Shown here one piece after another: positions 1 through 7,815 of a stretch of 64,000 nucleotides of DNA. Positions within the stretch are counted from its first letter, which is position 1. Each line of letters begins with the position of its first letter. Under the pieces are notes generated by a model. The model was not told where the DNA came from. It made no database searches and saw only the letters and a list, made by a program, of their open reading frames with translations. The position numbers and the translations under genes were made by a program. The DNA comes from DATEDA01 sp963789885. GTDB taxonomy: Bacteria; Pseudomonadota; Gammaproteobacteria; Burkholderiales; SG8-39. The stretch is taken from assembly GCA_963789885.1 (NCBI GenBank), contig CAWBNB010000030.1, positions 124,001 to 188,000 of the forward strand. Direction: 5' to 3'.

Positions 1-358
1 GATGGTGACGAGCCTGCCCTACGTGCGCGACGGCAAGCTGCGCGCGCTCGCGATCGCCAACAAGACGCGCTCGAAGCTCCTGCCGGACGTCCCGACGATG
101 GCCGAGGCCGGCTTCCCCGGCATCGAGATGGATCAGTGGTTCGGGATGATGGTGCCTGCCGGAACGCCGCAGCCGGTGGTGCAGCGGCTCAACCAGGAAT
201 TCATCAAGGCGGTGCGCAGTCCCGACATCGAGCAGTCGCTCACCGAGCGCGGGCTGGAGGTCGTCACGAGCACGCCGAACCGGTTTGCCGCAGTGATCAA
301 GGCCGATACCGCGACGCTCGGGAAGGTGGTCAGGGACTCCGGCGCGAAGGTCGACTGA
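1..358 (+). CDS. Bug-family tripartite tricarboxylate transporter receptor, C-terminal part
   Basis: This is the last ~118 residues of a periplasmic solute receptor (Bug/TctC type) that begins left of the window. The motif LPDVPTMAEAGFPG followed by VPAGTP is typical of the family's C-terminal lobe, and two further Bug proteins occur at 3289 and 36227. Such receptors bind carboxylates or other small organic compounds; many are orphans without TctA/TctB, and no tctAB is visible here. The ligand cannot be told from the fragment. It stops with TGA and is convergent with the minus-strand gene ending at 389. Confidence 0.9.
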   Translation, partial: MVTSLPYVRDGKLRALAIANKTRSKLLPDVPTMAEAGFPGIEMDQWFGMMVPAGTPQPVVQRLNQEFIKAVRSPDIEQSLTERGLEVVTSTPNRFAAVIKADTATLGKVVRDSGAKVD

Positions 359-388
359 ACGCCGTCGCGCGTCGCCCCGGCGCTGCGG

Positions 389-811
389 TCACTTCGCGTT
401 GCCCGCCGGAGGCGCCTCGCCGATGGAGTACTCGCGGTACTCACGGTAGATTCCGCCCGCCGCGACGCTGCCGCTCGTCGTCCCTTGGCCCTGCATCCGC
501 GCATGGCAGGCGCCGCGCTCCTCCGGCGGCAAATAGCTGCACCGCGCCAGTTCGTTCTGCTGGTATTGGGCCGGGCCGTCGGCGAGCCGACCTTGCCGGG
601 CTTCGTGCAGCGCCGCTCCGGCCTCCCGCAGGCAGGTCGCGCGGTCCTGCTGCGACTGGCCGCTGTCGCATGCCGCCCTTTCCTGCTGATACCGCGCCTC
701 CGCGCCGGAGGGGCGGACCGGATCCGCCGCCGTCGCGATTGTGGCGGTCAACGCCGCGCTTGCGCCGATCGCCATCAGTGTCCGGGAACCTTGCACGAGC
801 TGTCGGTGCAT
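389..811 (-). CDS. Small secreted cysteine-containing protein, function unknown
   Basis: A 140-residue protein with an N-terminal signal peptide (positively charged start, then an Ala/Thr-rich hydrophobic stretch ending near residue 28) and four cysteines (AACDSG, ATCLRE, ARCSYL, GACHAR) that could form two disulphides in the periplasm. The Gln/Arg-rich middle is probably helical. GGGAG precedes the ATG. It lies 10 bp downstream of the EF-hand gene on the same strand, so the two probably share a transcript. I do not recognise a named family. Confidence 0.7.
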   Translation of the reverse strand: MHRQLVQGSRTLMAIGASAALTATIATAADPVRPSGAEARYQQERAACDSGQSQQDRATCLREAGAALHEARQGRLADGPAQYQQNELARCSYLPPEERGACHARMQGQGTTSGSVAAGGIYREYREYSIGEAPPAGNAK

Positions 812-821
812 GGAAGCTCCC

Positions 822-1196
822 TCAGCGCCGGGACGGTTCGGCCGGAGCCACCGGGTTCGGCGCGCGACTGACGCGCGACGGCTTCTCGGTCTGCGCGGTG
901 AACTCCGCTGGATCCAGTCGACCGTCGTTGTTCTTGTCGAGCTCGGTGAAGCTGCGGGTGAGGCCGCCTTCCGCCGCCTCTATTCGTGAAATGTAGCCGT
1001 CGTGGTTCTTGTCGAGCGCCTCGAAGCTGGGCGCGGCGCCGCTCGGATTGGTCGTGCCGCTACGCGTGGCTGGTCCCTCGCCGGGTGTGCGCGGCGCGCC
1101 GCTGGTCGATTGCGCTGTGGCGATCGTAGCGAGCACAAGGCCGGCGAGCAGCGCGCCGGCGCCGATTGCAGTGCCAATGGAAGTACGAAGACGCAT
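822..1196 (-). CDS. Secreted EF-hand calcium-binding protein
   Basis: A 124-residue exported protein with two EF-hand loops: DKNHDGYISRIE and DKNNDGRLDPAE. Both carry D1, N3, D5, G6 and the final Glu expected for Ca2+ coordination. A signal peptide (MRLRTS, then a hydrophobic Ala/Gly/Leu core ending at ATAQS) leads into a Pro/Ser/Thr/Gly-rich linker. An upstream in-frame start exists, but the ATG at 1196 is preceded by AAAGGAG and begins exactly at the signal peptide. A periplasmic calcium-binding or sensing role is inferred; the partner is unknown. Confidence 0.8.
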   Translation of the reverse strand: MRLRTSIGTAIGAGALLAGLVLATIATAQSTSGAPRTPGEGPATRSGTTNPSGAAPSFEALDKNHDGYISRIEAAEGGLTRSFTELDKNNDGRLDPAEFTAQTEKPSRVSRAPNPVAPAEPSRR

Positions 1197-1585
1197 GGTA
1201 GGACTCCTTTGCGCCGATGCGCTCGCGTTTGAACCGCGGAGTGTCACGCACAGGGAGTCAGCAACTCCCGTTCCCATGGTGCGAGGGCGGGAAATTTTTT
1301 CCGTGGGTTCCGTGACTTGCAGGTCCGCTTCAGAGCAGCCGATTTCGACGCGTCGCCGGCCGACGACACCTTGGCCCGATTAGGTCAGTGTGGCACGCCG
1401 GTGGTCACCAGCCGCGTAATGGTGCGGGGGTGAGCTGTTCGCGCAGGAACTCGATGCAGACCCGCGCCTTCGCCGAGCTCGTCGACCGCGCGGTTTACAC
1501 CGCCCATACGTAGGCCGGGAAGAGTGGTTATATGGCAGTCGGTTCATAGTAACCTTCCTCATCGACGTCAAACGCGAGAAGCGAC
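1197..1585. other. Gene-poor stretch: EF-hand promoter side, LysR remnant and leader of the oxidoreductase
   Basis: Nothing intact is coded here. The left part (1197-1404) is the upstream region of the EF-hand gene, including a short inverted repeat around 1252-1268. Positions 1405-1527 are the decayed 3' end of a LysR gene (separate entry). The right part (1528-1585) is AT-richer and ends in a weak GAGAAG ribosome-binding site for the GTG at 1586; it probably holds that gene's promoter, but I cannot place the hexamers. Confidence 0.5.
1405..1527 (-). pseudogene. Remnant of a LysR-type regulator (3' end only)
   Basis: Read on the minus strand, one frame gives PLFPAYVWAV, a TAA stop at 1495-1497, then SSAKARVCIEFLREQL and a final TGA. 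This matches the C-terminal pattern of LysR effector-binding domains: '..YVWAVYP..RHLS.KVR.FI.FL'. Only about 40 codons survive; a second in-frame stop sits at 1528-1530 and no upstream portion is present. It was probably the divergently transcribed regulator of the oxidoreductase cluster to its right, now lost. Confidence 0.6.
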
Positions 1586-2632
1586 GTGGCCGAAGTGGCG
1601 ATTGCGGTAGCCGGCGCGGGGCTGATCGGGCGCGAGCACATCCGGGTGACGCGGGAGAGCGAGTCCGCGCGGCTCGCGGCCATCGTCGACCCGTCGCCGG
1701 CCGCGGCGGAGATCGCGCGCAAGGAGGGCGTCCCGCTCTACGCGTCGCTCGGCGAGCTCTTCGACAAGGCAAAGCCCGACGGCGTGATCCTCGGAACGCC
1801 GAACCAGCTGCACGTGGCCCAGGGGCTGGAGTGCGTCCGCGCGGGCGTTGCGGCGCTCGTCGAGAAACCGGTCGCGACCTCGGTCGCCGAAGGCGTCCGC
1901 TTCTGCGAGGCCGTGGAGGCTGCCGGCGCCAAGGTCCTAGTCGGACATCACCGCATCCACAGCCCGATCCTCGCGAAGGCGCGCGAGATCGTGCAGGGCG
2001 GGGTACTCGGCCCGATCGTCGCGGTGATCGGCAGCGCGCTCTTCTACAAGCCCGACGGGTACTTCGACGAGGCGCCGTGGCGGCGCGAGCCCGGCGGCGG
2101 CCCGATCCTGCTCAACATGATCCACGAGGTCGGCAACCTGCGAGCGCTGTGCGGCGAGATCGTCGCCGTGCAGGCGTTCGCCTCCAACGCGACGCGTAGA
2201 CACGCCGTCGAGGACACGGTCGCGATCAACCTCCGGTTCGCGAACGGAGCGCTCGGGACGTTCCTCCTGTCAGACACCGCCGCTTCCCCGCGGAGCTGGG
2301 AGCAGACGTCGCGGGAGAACAAAAGTTTCGCGACCTACCCGGACGAGGACTGCTACGTGATCGCGGGCACCGACGGCTCGCTTGCCGTCCCCACGATGCG
2401 CCTCAAGACGTACGCGCGGAAAGAGGACCGGTCGTGGTGGAAGCCGTTCCAGACCGGCGTCGCCGGGATGGTTCGCGCCGACCCGCTCGCCCGCCAGATC
2501 GAGCACTTCTGCGCGGTCATCCGCGGCGAGGCGACGCCGCTCGTGTCCGCCCGCGACGGCCTGCAGAATCTCCGCGTGACCGAGGCGATCGTCGAGGCGG
2601 CGCGCACCGGGCGCATCGTCGAAACAGTCTGA
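1586..2632 (+). CDS. Gfo/Idh/MocA-family NAD(P)-dependent oxidoreductase
   Basis: A 348-residue cytosolic dehydrogenase. The N-terminal Rossmann fold shows AVAGAGLIGREH (G-x-G-x-x-G) near residues 8-19, and EKP (residues ~93-95, 'LVEKPVA') is the conserved cofactor/substrate motif of the family. HEVGNLRALCG near residue 180 aligns with the catalytic 'HxxD' helix, with Asn where Asp is usual. The C-terminal half is the alpha/beta substrate domain. The GTG start has only a weak GAGAAG site. aroQ follows after 35 bp and a Bug receptor after that. The context suggests a polyol or cyclitol, quinate or shikimate substrate; this is inference. Confidence 0.85.
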   Translation: MAEVAIAVAGAGLIGREHIRVTRESESARLAAIVDPSPAAAEIARKEGVPLYASLGELFDKAKPDGVILGTPNQLHVAQGLECVRAGVAALVEKPVATSVAEGVRFCEAVEAAGAKVLVGHHRIHSPILAKAREIVQGGVLGPIVAVIGSALFYKPDGYFDEAPWRREPGGGPILLNMIHEVGNLRALCGEIVAVQAFASNATRRHAVEDTVAINLRFANGALGTFLLSDTAASPRSWEQTSRENKSFATYPDEDCYVIAGTDGSLAVPTMRLKTYARKEDRSWWKPFQTGVAGMVRADPLARQIEHFCAVIRGEATPLVSARDGLQNLRVTEAIVEAARTGRIVETV

Positions 2633-2667
2633 ACGCAGCCCGATCCACCTTGACAGGACCCGACACC

Positions 2668-3117
2668 ATGGCCAAGTTCCTCGTGCTTCACGGCATCAAC
2701 CTCAACATGTTCGGCAAGCGCGACCCGGCGCAGTACGGCACGATCACGCTCACTCAGATCGACGCGCAGGTGCAGGCGCTCGGGAAGGAACTCGGCGTCC
2801 AGGTCGAGTGCTTCCAGACCAACATCGAGGGCGAAATGGCGGCGCGCATCCATCGCGCCCACGAGGACGGGACCGACGGCGTGCTCATCAACGCCGGCGC
2901 GTGGACGCACTACAGCTACGGCATCCGCGACGCGCTCTCGATCCTGAAGGTGCCGATCGTCGAGGTCCACATGTCGAACATTCACGCCCGGGAGGAGTTC
3001 CGGCACCACTCGGTGATCGGGCCGATCGCGAAGGGCCAGATCGCCGGCTTCGGCGTCGAGAGCTACCTCCTCGGCCTGCGGGCGGCGGTTTCGGCGGCGC
3101 GGGAGGCGAAGAAGTAG
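2668..3117 (+). CDS. aroQ: Type II 3-dehydroquinate dehydratase (copy 1)
   Basis: A 149-residue member of the dodecameric type II dehydroquinases (3-dehydroquinate to 3-dehydroshikimate). Arg18 and the lid tyrosine Tyr23 lie in GKRDPAQYG, Asn75 in INAGAWTHYS, and the catalytic His101 in EVHMSNIHAREEFRHHS. The usual GPNLN is GINLN here, and INPGAYTHTS is altered, so this copy diverges more than the one at 7372. The ATG at 2668 was chosen because it begins the family's N-terminus. Lying between an oxidoreductase and a solute receptor, it may serve quinate-type catabolism rather than aromatic biosynthesis. Confidence 0.93.
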   Translation: MAKFLVLHGINLNMFGKRDPAQYGTITLTQIDAQVQALGKELGVQVECFQTNIEGEMAARIHRAHEDGTDGVLINAGAWTHYSYGIRDALSILKVPIVEVHMSNIHAREEFRHHSVIGPIAKGQIAGFGVESYLLGLRAAVSAAREAKK

Positions 3118-3288
3118 CGATTGGAGACCCGGATGAGCGGCGCAGAGGTGCGCGCTGCGCTCCGCTTGTGATCGGTCAGCGGCGGGCGTAGGCTAATCGC
3201 CGGCAGAGCCTCGTACGAGGGGTGCGGGGCTCGCTACGTGGTGCGGTACGGCCGCGGGTTTCTTTTTCGCCACCCGGAGGGCGGAAAC

Positions 3289-4266
3289 ATGAAAACCCTG
3301 GTGTTCGCCGCAGGACTGGCGCTGGCGTCCGCCGGCGCGTTGCAGGCGCAAACGACTTCCACACCGGACTATCCGAACCGGCCGCTGCGCCAGATCGTGC
3401 CGTTCCCGCCGGGCGGCGGCGTGGACATCGTCACGCGCATCGTCGGGGCGAAGTGGAGCGAGGTCCTCGGGCAGCAGATCGTGGTCGAGAACCGCGCCGG
3501 CGCCGGCGGCAACGTCGGCGCGGACTACGCCGCGCGGGCCGTCCCCGACGGGTACACGCTGTTCACCTGCCAGATCGCTTCGCACGGCGTCAGTCCGGCG
3601 CTGTACGCCAAGCTCCCGTACGACCACCTGCGCGATTTCGCGCCCGTTTCGCTCATCGGCAAGACCCCGAACGTCCTGGTCGTGAATCCGGACGTTCCGG
3701 CAAGGTCGCTCGCGGAGTTCATCGAGTACGTCAAGGCGAGTCCCGGCAAGTACAGCTACGCCTCCCCGGGCGTGGGGACGTCGCCGCAGATGACGATGGA
3801 GCTGTTCAAGCTGACGACCGGACTCAACCTGCTGCACATTCCCTACAAGGGCGGCGCGCCCGCGCTGATGGACGTGATCGCCGGGCAGGTGATCGGCATG
3901 TTCGGCAATCTGCCGGAGCAGCTGTCGGCGATCAAAGGCGGCAGGACGCGCGCGCTCGCGGTCAGCACCCTTGCGCGCAGTCCCCAGCTTCCCGACGTGC
4001 CGACGGTCGCCGAGTCCGGCTTCCCGGGCTTCGAGGTCACGGTCTGGTATGGCGTGTGCACGCAGGCGGCGGTGCCGAAACCCATCCTCGCGACGCTCAA
4101 CGCGACCCTGGTCCGGACGCTGGAGATGCCGGAGATGAAGGCGCGACTGGCCGAGGCAAGCATCGACGCCTCGCCGACGACACCGGACGAGTTCCTGGCG
4201 TTCATCCGCGCGGAAACCGAGAAATGGGAGCGCGTCGCGCGGGACGCCGGGATTCCGAGGCAGTGA
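3289..4266 (+). CDS. Bug-family tripartite tricarboxylate transporter receptor
   Basis: A 325-residue periplasmic binding protein. A signal peptide (MKTLVFAAGLALASAGA..LQA) precedes the mature start at YPNRPLRQIVPFPPGGG, the family hallmark. Further family signatures are ENRAGAGGNVGA, PDGYTLF, IPYKGGAPALMD and LPDVPTVAESGFPGFE. GGAGG lies 9 bp before the ATG at 3289. It is the third gene of the oxidoreductase-aroQ group (171 bp gap), so it may deliver that pathway's substrate. No TctA/TctB membrane components are in the window, so it depends on components elsewhere or acts in sensing. Confidence 0.93.
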   Translation: MKTLVFAAGLALASAGALQAQTTSTPDYPNRPLRQIVPFPPGGGVDIVTRIVGAKWSEVLGQQIVVENRAGAGGNVGADYAARAVPDGYTLFTCQIASHGVSPALYAKLPYDHLRDFAPVSLIGKTPNVLVVNPDVPARSLAEFIEYVKASPGKYSYASPGVGTSPQMTMELFKLTTGLNLLHIPYKGGAPALMDVIAGQVIGMFGNLPEQLSAIKGGRTRALAVSTLARSPQLPDVPTVAESGFPGFEVTVWYGVCTQAAVPKPILATLNATLVRTLEMPEMKARLAEASIDASPTTPDEFLAFIRAETEKWERVARDAGIPRQ

Positions 4267-4272
4267 CGCGGC

Positions 4273-5373
4273 TCAATCGCCCCAGACCGCGGCCGCTGTC
4301 TCGACGACGAGACCGAGCTTCGCTGCCTGGTCCGCGAAGGTGAGCGCAGTGCCGAGATCGCGGCTCGCGAAGCCGCACTGCGGGCTGATCCCGAGGCGCT
4401 CGAGCGGCACGTAGCGCGACGCCTCGTCGATCTTCCGCCGCAGATCGTCCGCAGATTCGAGCTGCGGTGTCTTCGTGCTCACGAGCCCGAGCACGACGAA
4501 CCTGCCCGACGGCACGAACCGAAGGGGCTGGAAGCCGCCCGCGCGCGCGGTGTCGTACTCGAGGAAGAACGCGTCGACCTCGAGCAAGCCGAAAGCCTGC
4601 TCCGCGATCCGCTCGTAGCCGCCGGAAGCCATCCACTTGCCCATCGCGTTGCCGCGGCACATGTGCACGCCGATCGTCATGCCCTCGGGGCGGCGTCGCG
4701 CGATGCGGTTGATGAGGTCGATGTAGCGCCCGACCAGCGCATCCGGATCGTCGCCGCGCTCGCGCACGGCGTCGCGGATCGTCTCGTCGCAGAGCACGGT
4801 CTGCGCGACCTCGTCGAGCTGCACGTACCGCCCGCCAGCCGCCGCGAGCGCTTCGAGCTCCTCGACGTACACGTCCACCACGTCGTCGAAGAACGCCTCG
4901 ATGTCGGGGTAGACGGCCGGATCGACACACGCGTCTCCGCGCGGGTAGTGCAGGTAGGACGGCGCCGGGAGCGTGGCTTTGACCGTGCGCGTCGCGTGCC
5001 GGCGGGCGAACGCGACCTCGTCGGCGACGATCGGTCCGGCGCGCCGCACCTTGCCGACGGCATGCGGCGCCGCGCCGATCTTGGCCGCGTTCCCGACGTC
5101 GTCGCGCTGGACGTCGACATCGCCGACCGCATCGGCGCGCGCGAAGCCCGCCACCTTCGAGACGAACCCCAGCCGCCAGGACTCGCGGCGGAACTCGCCG
5201 TCGGTGATCGACTCGAGGCCGATCGACTCCTGCCAGCGGATCACGCGGGCGATGTGCTCGTCCTCGAGCGCGCGGAGCGCCTCCGGATCGAGCTGCGGCG
5301 ACGCGTAGCGGGCGTCGAGCAGCGCCTTCGGACGCAGCAGGCTGCCGATGTGCTCGGCCCGGAAAGGCGGCAC
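4273..5373 (-). CDS. Stand-alone MetE C-terminal-like (cobalamin-independent methionine synthase family) protein
   Basis: A 366-residue TIM-barrel protein of the UROD/MetE-C superfamily. It opens with RAEHIGSLLRP and contains LPAPSYLHYPRG, VQLDEV, a likely Zn-ligand pair His/Cys in GVHMCRGN, and a third ligand Cys in ISPQCGF. Full MetE proteins are ~750 residues; this one lacks the N-terminal barrel, as do many stand-alone homologues whose methyl donor and acceptor are often unknown. The start is GTG, 10 bp after the stop of the small gene at 5384, so the two form an operon. Methionine synthesis is possible but not shown. Confidence 0.85.
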   Translation of the reverse strand: MPPFRAEHIGSLLRPKALLDARYASPQLDPEALRALEDEHIARVIRWQESIGLESITDGEFRRESWRLGFVSKVAGFARADAVGDVDVQRDDVGNAAKIGAAPHAVGKVRRAGPIVADEVAFARRHATRTVKATLPAPSYLHYPRGDACVDPAVYPDIEAFFDDVVDVYVEELEALAAAGGRYVQLDEVAQTVLCDETIRDAVRERGDDPDALVGRYIDLINRIARRRPEGMTIGVHMCRGNAMGKWMASGGYERIAEQAFGLLEVDAFFLEYDTARAGGFQPLRFVPSGRFVVLGLVSTKTPQLESADDLRRKIDEASRYVPLERLGISPQCGFASRDLGTALTFADQAAKLGLVVETAAAVWGD

Positions 5374-5383
5374 GCCGGCGAGC

Positions 5384-5695
5384 TCAAACCTCGATGATGT
5401 CTCGCGCCCGGTTGTCCACCACGACCGGCGTCTCGTAATACGTGAACGTCGGCTCGCTGCCGTACATCTCCTTGATGCGCTGCTTGAATGCCGCGCCGTG
5501 CCACTTCTGCGCCTCGGCGACCGACGGCCACAGGTAGGCGCCGCCGCCGTAGCCGCCCTCGGCGTCGTACAGGTAGTTCTTGCGGATCAGCTCGGGGTTC
5601 GCGCCCCAGGTCGGCGCGGATTCGCGGGCGCGCTTGAAGTACTCCGCCCGGCTCATGCCGGCGGGCAGCTTGAAGAGAACGATCTCGGTGATCAT
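5384..5695 (-). CDS. Small dimeric alpha/beta-barrel (YdhR/ABM-like) protein
   Basis: A 103-residue protein beginning MITEIVLFKLPAGMSRAEYF, with a conserved pattern of one long helix after strand 1 and a terminal strand (TFTYYETPVVVDN). This resembles YdhR-like and antibiotic-biosynthesis monooxygenase-fold proteins. GGAGGA lies just before the ATG. It is the first gene of a two-gene operon with the MetE-C-like methyltransferase. Proteins of this fold are small oxygenases or ligand-binding dimers; the substrate is unknown. Confidence 0.65.
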   Translation of the reverse strand: MITEIVLFKLPAGMSRAEYFKRARESAPTWGANPELIRKNYLYDAEGGYGGGAYLWPSVAEAQKWHGAAFKQRIKEMYGSEPTFTYYETPVVVDNRARDIIEV

Positions 5696-5743
5696 GGGGG
5701 TCCTCCGGTCGGGGTGCGCCTAATCTAGCACCATCAGCTCCCG

Positions 5744-6607
5744 TCAACCCAGCGCGAGCCCGACGATCCCGAGGACGATCGCCGCGGCGGCAATCAGTCG
5801 TCGGGCGGGGTCGCTTTCCTTCAGGAAATGCGCGCCGAGGAGCGCCGCGAACAGGATGCTGACCTCGCGCGCCGGCGCGACGTAGCTCACCGGCGTGAAG
5901 ACCATCGCCGTTAGCACCAGGATGTAGGCGAGCGGGGAGAGCAGCGCGACGAGGATGATCGGCCGCCGGTCGACCCGCCAGGACTCGGCGAACGCGCGCG
6001 GGTTCCCGTGCACCGCGAGCGGCCAGAGCATGAAGAGCCGGAACGCGACGCACGCCCAGTCGAACACGATCGGCGGGATCAGGTAGTAGCTGACCGCGAG
6101 CTTGTCCACCACGGTGTAGAGCGCGATCGTGCAGCCGGTGAGGAGCGCGAAGCCCGCCCCCTTGGGCCGGTCGCGCGAGAAGAGGCGGAGCGGGTTGCCG
6201 GTGAGGAGATACGCGCCGAGAATGACGAGCGCGGCGCCGGCCAGCGCGAGCGGACCGGGCCGCTCGCCGAGGAGGAGCATCGCGGCGGCGATGGTGATCA
6301 CCGGCCCGGTCGCCCGCGCGAGCGGGTAGACGACGGACAGATCGCCGTGCCGGTAGCCGCGGTCGAGCAGGACGAAGTAGGCGGTATGGATCGCCGCGCT
6401 CGCGAGGACGGGCACGAGATGGACCCACTGGAAGACGTAGCCCTGCCAAAGCCACTGCCCGGCTGCGACCGGGGCCCACACGATTGCGGCGACGAGGGCG
6501 ACCAGGGCCATGAACGCCGGGCCGCCGTGGGCCGTTTTGAGGAAGTAGTTCCAGCCCGCGTGCACCGCCGCGGCGACGAGCACCAGCGCGAGCGCCGCCG
6601 CGGTCAA
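5744..6607 (-). CDS. DMT/EamA-family membrane transporter
   Basis: About 287 residues with roughly ten hydrophobic helices in two homologous halves (first half from ALALVLVAAAVHAGWNYFLK; second from GAGFALLTGCTIALYTVVDK), the EamA layout. The reading frame is open to a further start at 6706, but the upstream part is hydrophilic and overlaps the divergent gene, so the TTG at 6607 with a GGAG site 9 bp upstream is preferred. It is probably an inner-membrane metabolite exporter; the cargo is unknown. It is 48 bp downstream of the small YdhR-like gene. Confidence 0.8.
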   Translation of the reverse strand: MTAAALALVLVAAAVHAGWNYFLKTAHGGPAFMALVALVAAIVWAPVAAGQWLWQGYVFQWVHLVPVLASAAIHTAYFVLLDRGYRHGDLSVVYPLARATGPVITIAAAMLLLGERPGPLALAGAALVILGAYLLTGNPLRLFSRDRPKGAGFALLTGCTIALYTVVDKLAVSYYLIPPIVFDWACVAFRLFMLWPLAVHGNPRAFAESWRVDRRPIILVALLSPLAYILVLTAMVFTPVSYVAPAREVSILFAALLGAHFLKESDPARRLIAAAAIVLGIVGLALG

Positions 6608-6689
6608 AGGCCGGCGCTCCGCGTCCTGGAACTGATCATAGTGTGTGCAGCCTGTAATATTTCCGCAACATTGTAGCGAGCCACGAGCC

Positions 6690-7304
6690 ATGGACGAAAT
6701 CGTCATCCGCGCAATGCAGAAGTGGCCGAATGTGCCGAACGTCTACGGCTGGCTCAAGCTCGACCGGCGCGGAAACTGGCTGGTGAAATCCCGGACGAGC
6801 GCCGACGCGCAACCGGTCTTCGAGCGCATCTCGAACGCAGCAGTGGTGGCGTTCATTGGCCGGAACTATCAGGCCGACGACCGGGGCCGCTGGTTCTTCC
6901 AGAACGGGCCGCAGCGCGTGTTCGTCACGCTCGAGTACACGCCGCTCGTCTACGCGCTGCGCGCCGACGGGGAGTCGGTGGAGACGCACACCGGTGCGGT
7001 GCCGTCGGTGGTCCTGCGGGCGTGGGTCGACGACGCCGGCCAGCTCCTCATCGACACCGATCTCGGGCCGGGCGTCGCGCTCGACCGCGATCTCGCGCGG
7101 CTCCTCGAGAAGATCACCGTGACCGATGGCAAGCCCGCCGACGACGAGGCGATCGAGTCGCTCGCCGCGGGTGGTGCGCCGGCGCTCGCGCTGGCGCTCG
7201 GCAGCAAGCGCGTACCGCTCGGCTCGATCGCGGCGGCCGAGGTGCCGAAGCGCTTCCGCTTCGACCCCGCACCGCGCCCGGCGCCCGGCGAGCCGGAGTG
7301 CTAG
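6690..7304 (+). CDS. DUF2946-like conserved protein
   Basis: A 204-residue soluble protein starting MDEIVIRAMQKWPNVPNVYGWL and containing RNYQADDRGRWFFQNGPQRVFV, a pattern I associate with DUF2946-type proteins of betaproteobacteria. The C-terminal part carries a repetitive Ala/Leu segment. The ATG at 6690 begins the conserved block; an upstream in-frame ATG at 6645 would add unrelated residues. It is divergent from the DMT gene and followed by an uninterrupted gap to aroQ copy 2. No catalytic motif is visible and the function is unknown. Confidence 0.7.
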   Translation: MDEIVIRAMQKWPNVPNVYGWLKLDRRGNWLVKSRTSADAQPVFERISNAAVVAFIGRNYQADDRGRWFFQNGPQRVFVTLEYTPLVYALRADGESVETHTGAVPSVVLRAWVDDAGQLLIDTDLGPGVALDRDLARLLEKITVTDGKPADDEAIESLAAGGAPALALALGSKRVPLGSIAAAEVPKRFRFDPAPRPAPGEPEC

Positions 7305-7336
7305 CACCGCGACGCGGTGCCGTACCGGCGACCGGC

Positions 7337-7342
7337 TACAAT
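7337..7342 (+). promoter_or_regulatory. Likely -10 element (TACAAT) of aroQ copy 2
   Basis: TACAAT lies 29 bp before the ATG of the second aroQ, close to the sigma70 -10 consensus in very GC-rich surroundings. No convincing -35 hexamer is visible 16-18 bp upstream. A short perfect hairpin (GCACCGC/GCGGTGC, about 7305-7321) between the previous stop and this site may end upstream transcription. Confidence 0.4.
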
Positions 7343-7371
7343 CGCGCTCCCATCCCGGCGAGTCCCGACCC

Positions 7372-7815
7372 ATGCGCATCCTCGTTCTCCACGGCCCGAA
7401 CCTGAATCTCTTCGGCCGCCGCGAGCCGCACATCTACGGCACGATGACGCTCGCCGAGATCAACCAGAAGCTCGAGGCGCTTGCCGCCGAGCTCGGCGTC
7501 GGGATCGAGATCATCCAGTCGAACCACGAGGGGGCGCTGCTCGACGCGCTCCACGCTCGCATCGACTCGGTCGACGGCGCGATCGTGAACCCGGCCGGGC
7601 TCACGCAGCACGGCATCTCCCTGCACGACGCGATCAAGGCGATGCCGTTCCCGATGATCGAGGTGCACATGTCGAACATCGCCGCGCGCGAGGTGTGGCG
7701 GCATCACTCGATCATCTCGCCCGCGGTCAAGGCCACCGTCCAGGGCCTCGGGTGGCGGTCGTACACCGCTGCGCTCCGGGCGCTGGTGGAGCTCGTGCGG
7801 GAGGCGAAGGCGTGA
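7372..7815 (+). CDS. aroQ: Type II 3-dehydroquinate dehydratase (copy 2, canonical)
   Basis: A 147-residue enzyme with all class motifs intact: GPNLNLFGRREPHIYG (Arg17, lid Tyr22), NPAGLTQHG (Asn73) and EVHMSNIAAREVWRHHS (catalytic His99, Arg110). It converts 3-dehydroquinate to 3-dehydroshikimate. The canonical sequence and its own -10 element suggest that this is the housekeeping copy for aromatic amino acid synthesis, in contrast to the divergent copy at 2668. Its stop overlaps the start of the lipoprotein gene (GTGA). Confidence 0.95.
   Translation: MRILVLHGPNLNLFGRREPHIYGTMTLAEINQKLEALAAELGVGIEIIQSNHEGALLDALHARIDSVDGAIVNPAGLTQHGISLHDAIKAMPFPMIEVHMSNIAAREVWRHHSIISPAVKATVQGLGWRSYTAALRALVELVREAKA

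Noticed and set aside
6645..6706. Overlapping upstream starts for the DMT transporter and the DUF2946-like gene
   Set aside because: Both extensions are hydrophilic, overlap each other head to head, and lack ribosome-binding sites; internal starts at 6607 and 6690 fit the family boundaries.
7305..7321. Short hairpin after the DUF2946-like gene as a terminator
   Set aside because: The 7-bp stem is perfect but has no T-tract and a 3-base loop; too weak to call separately.
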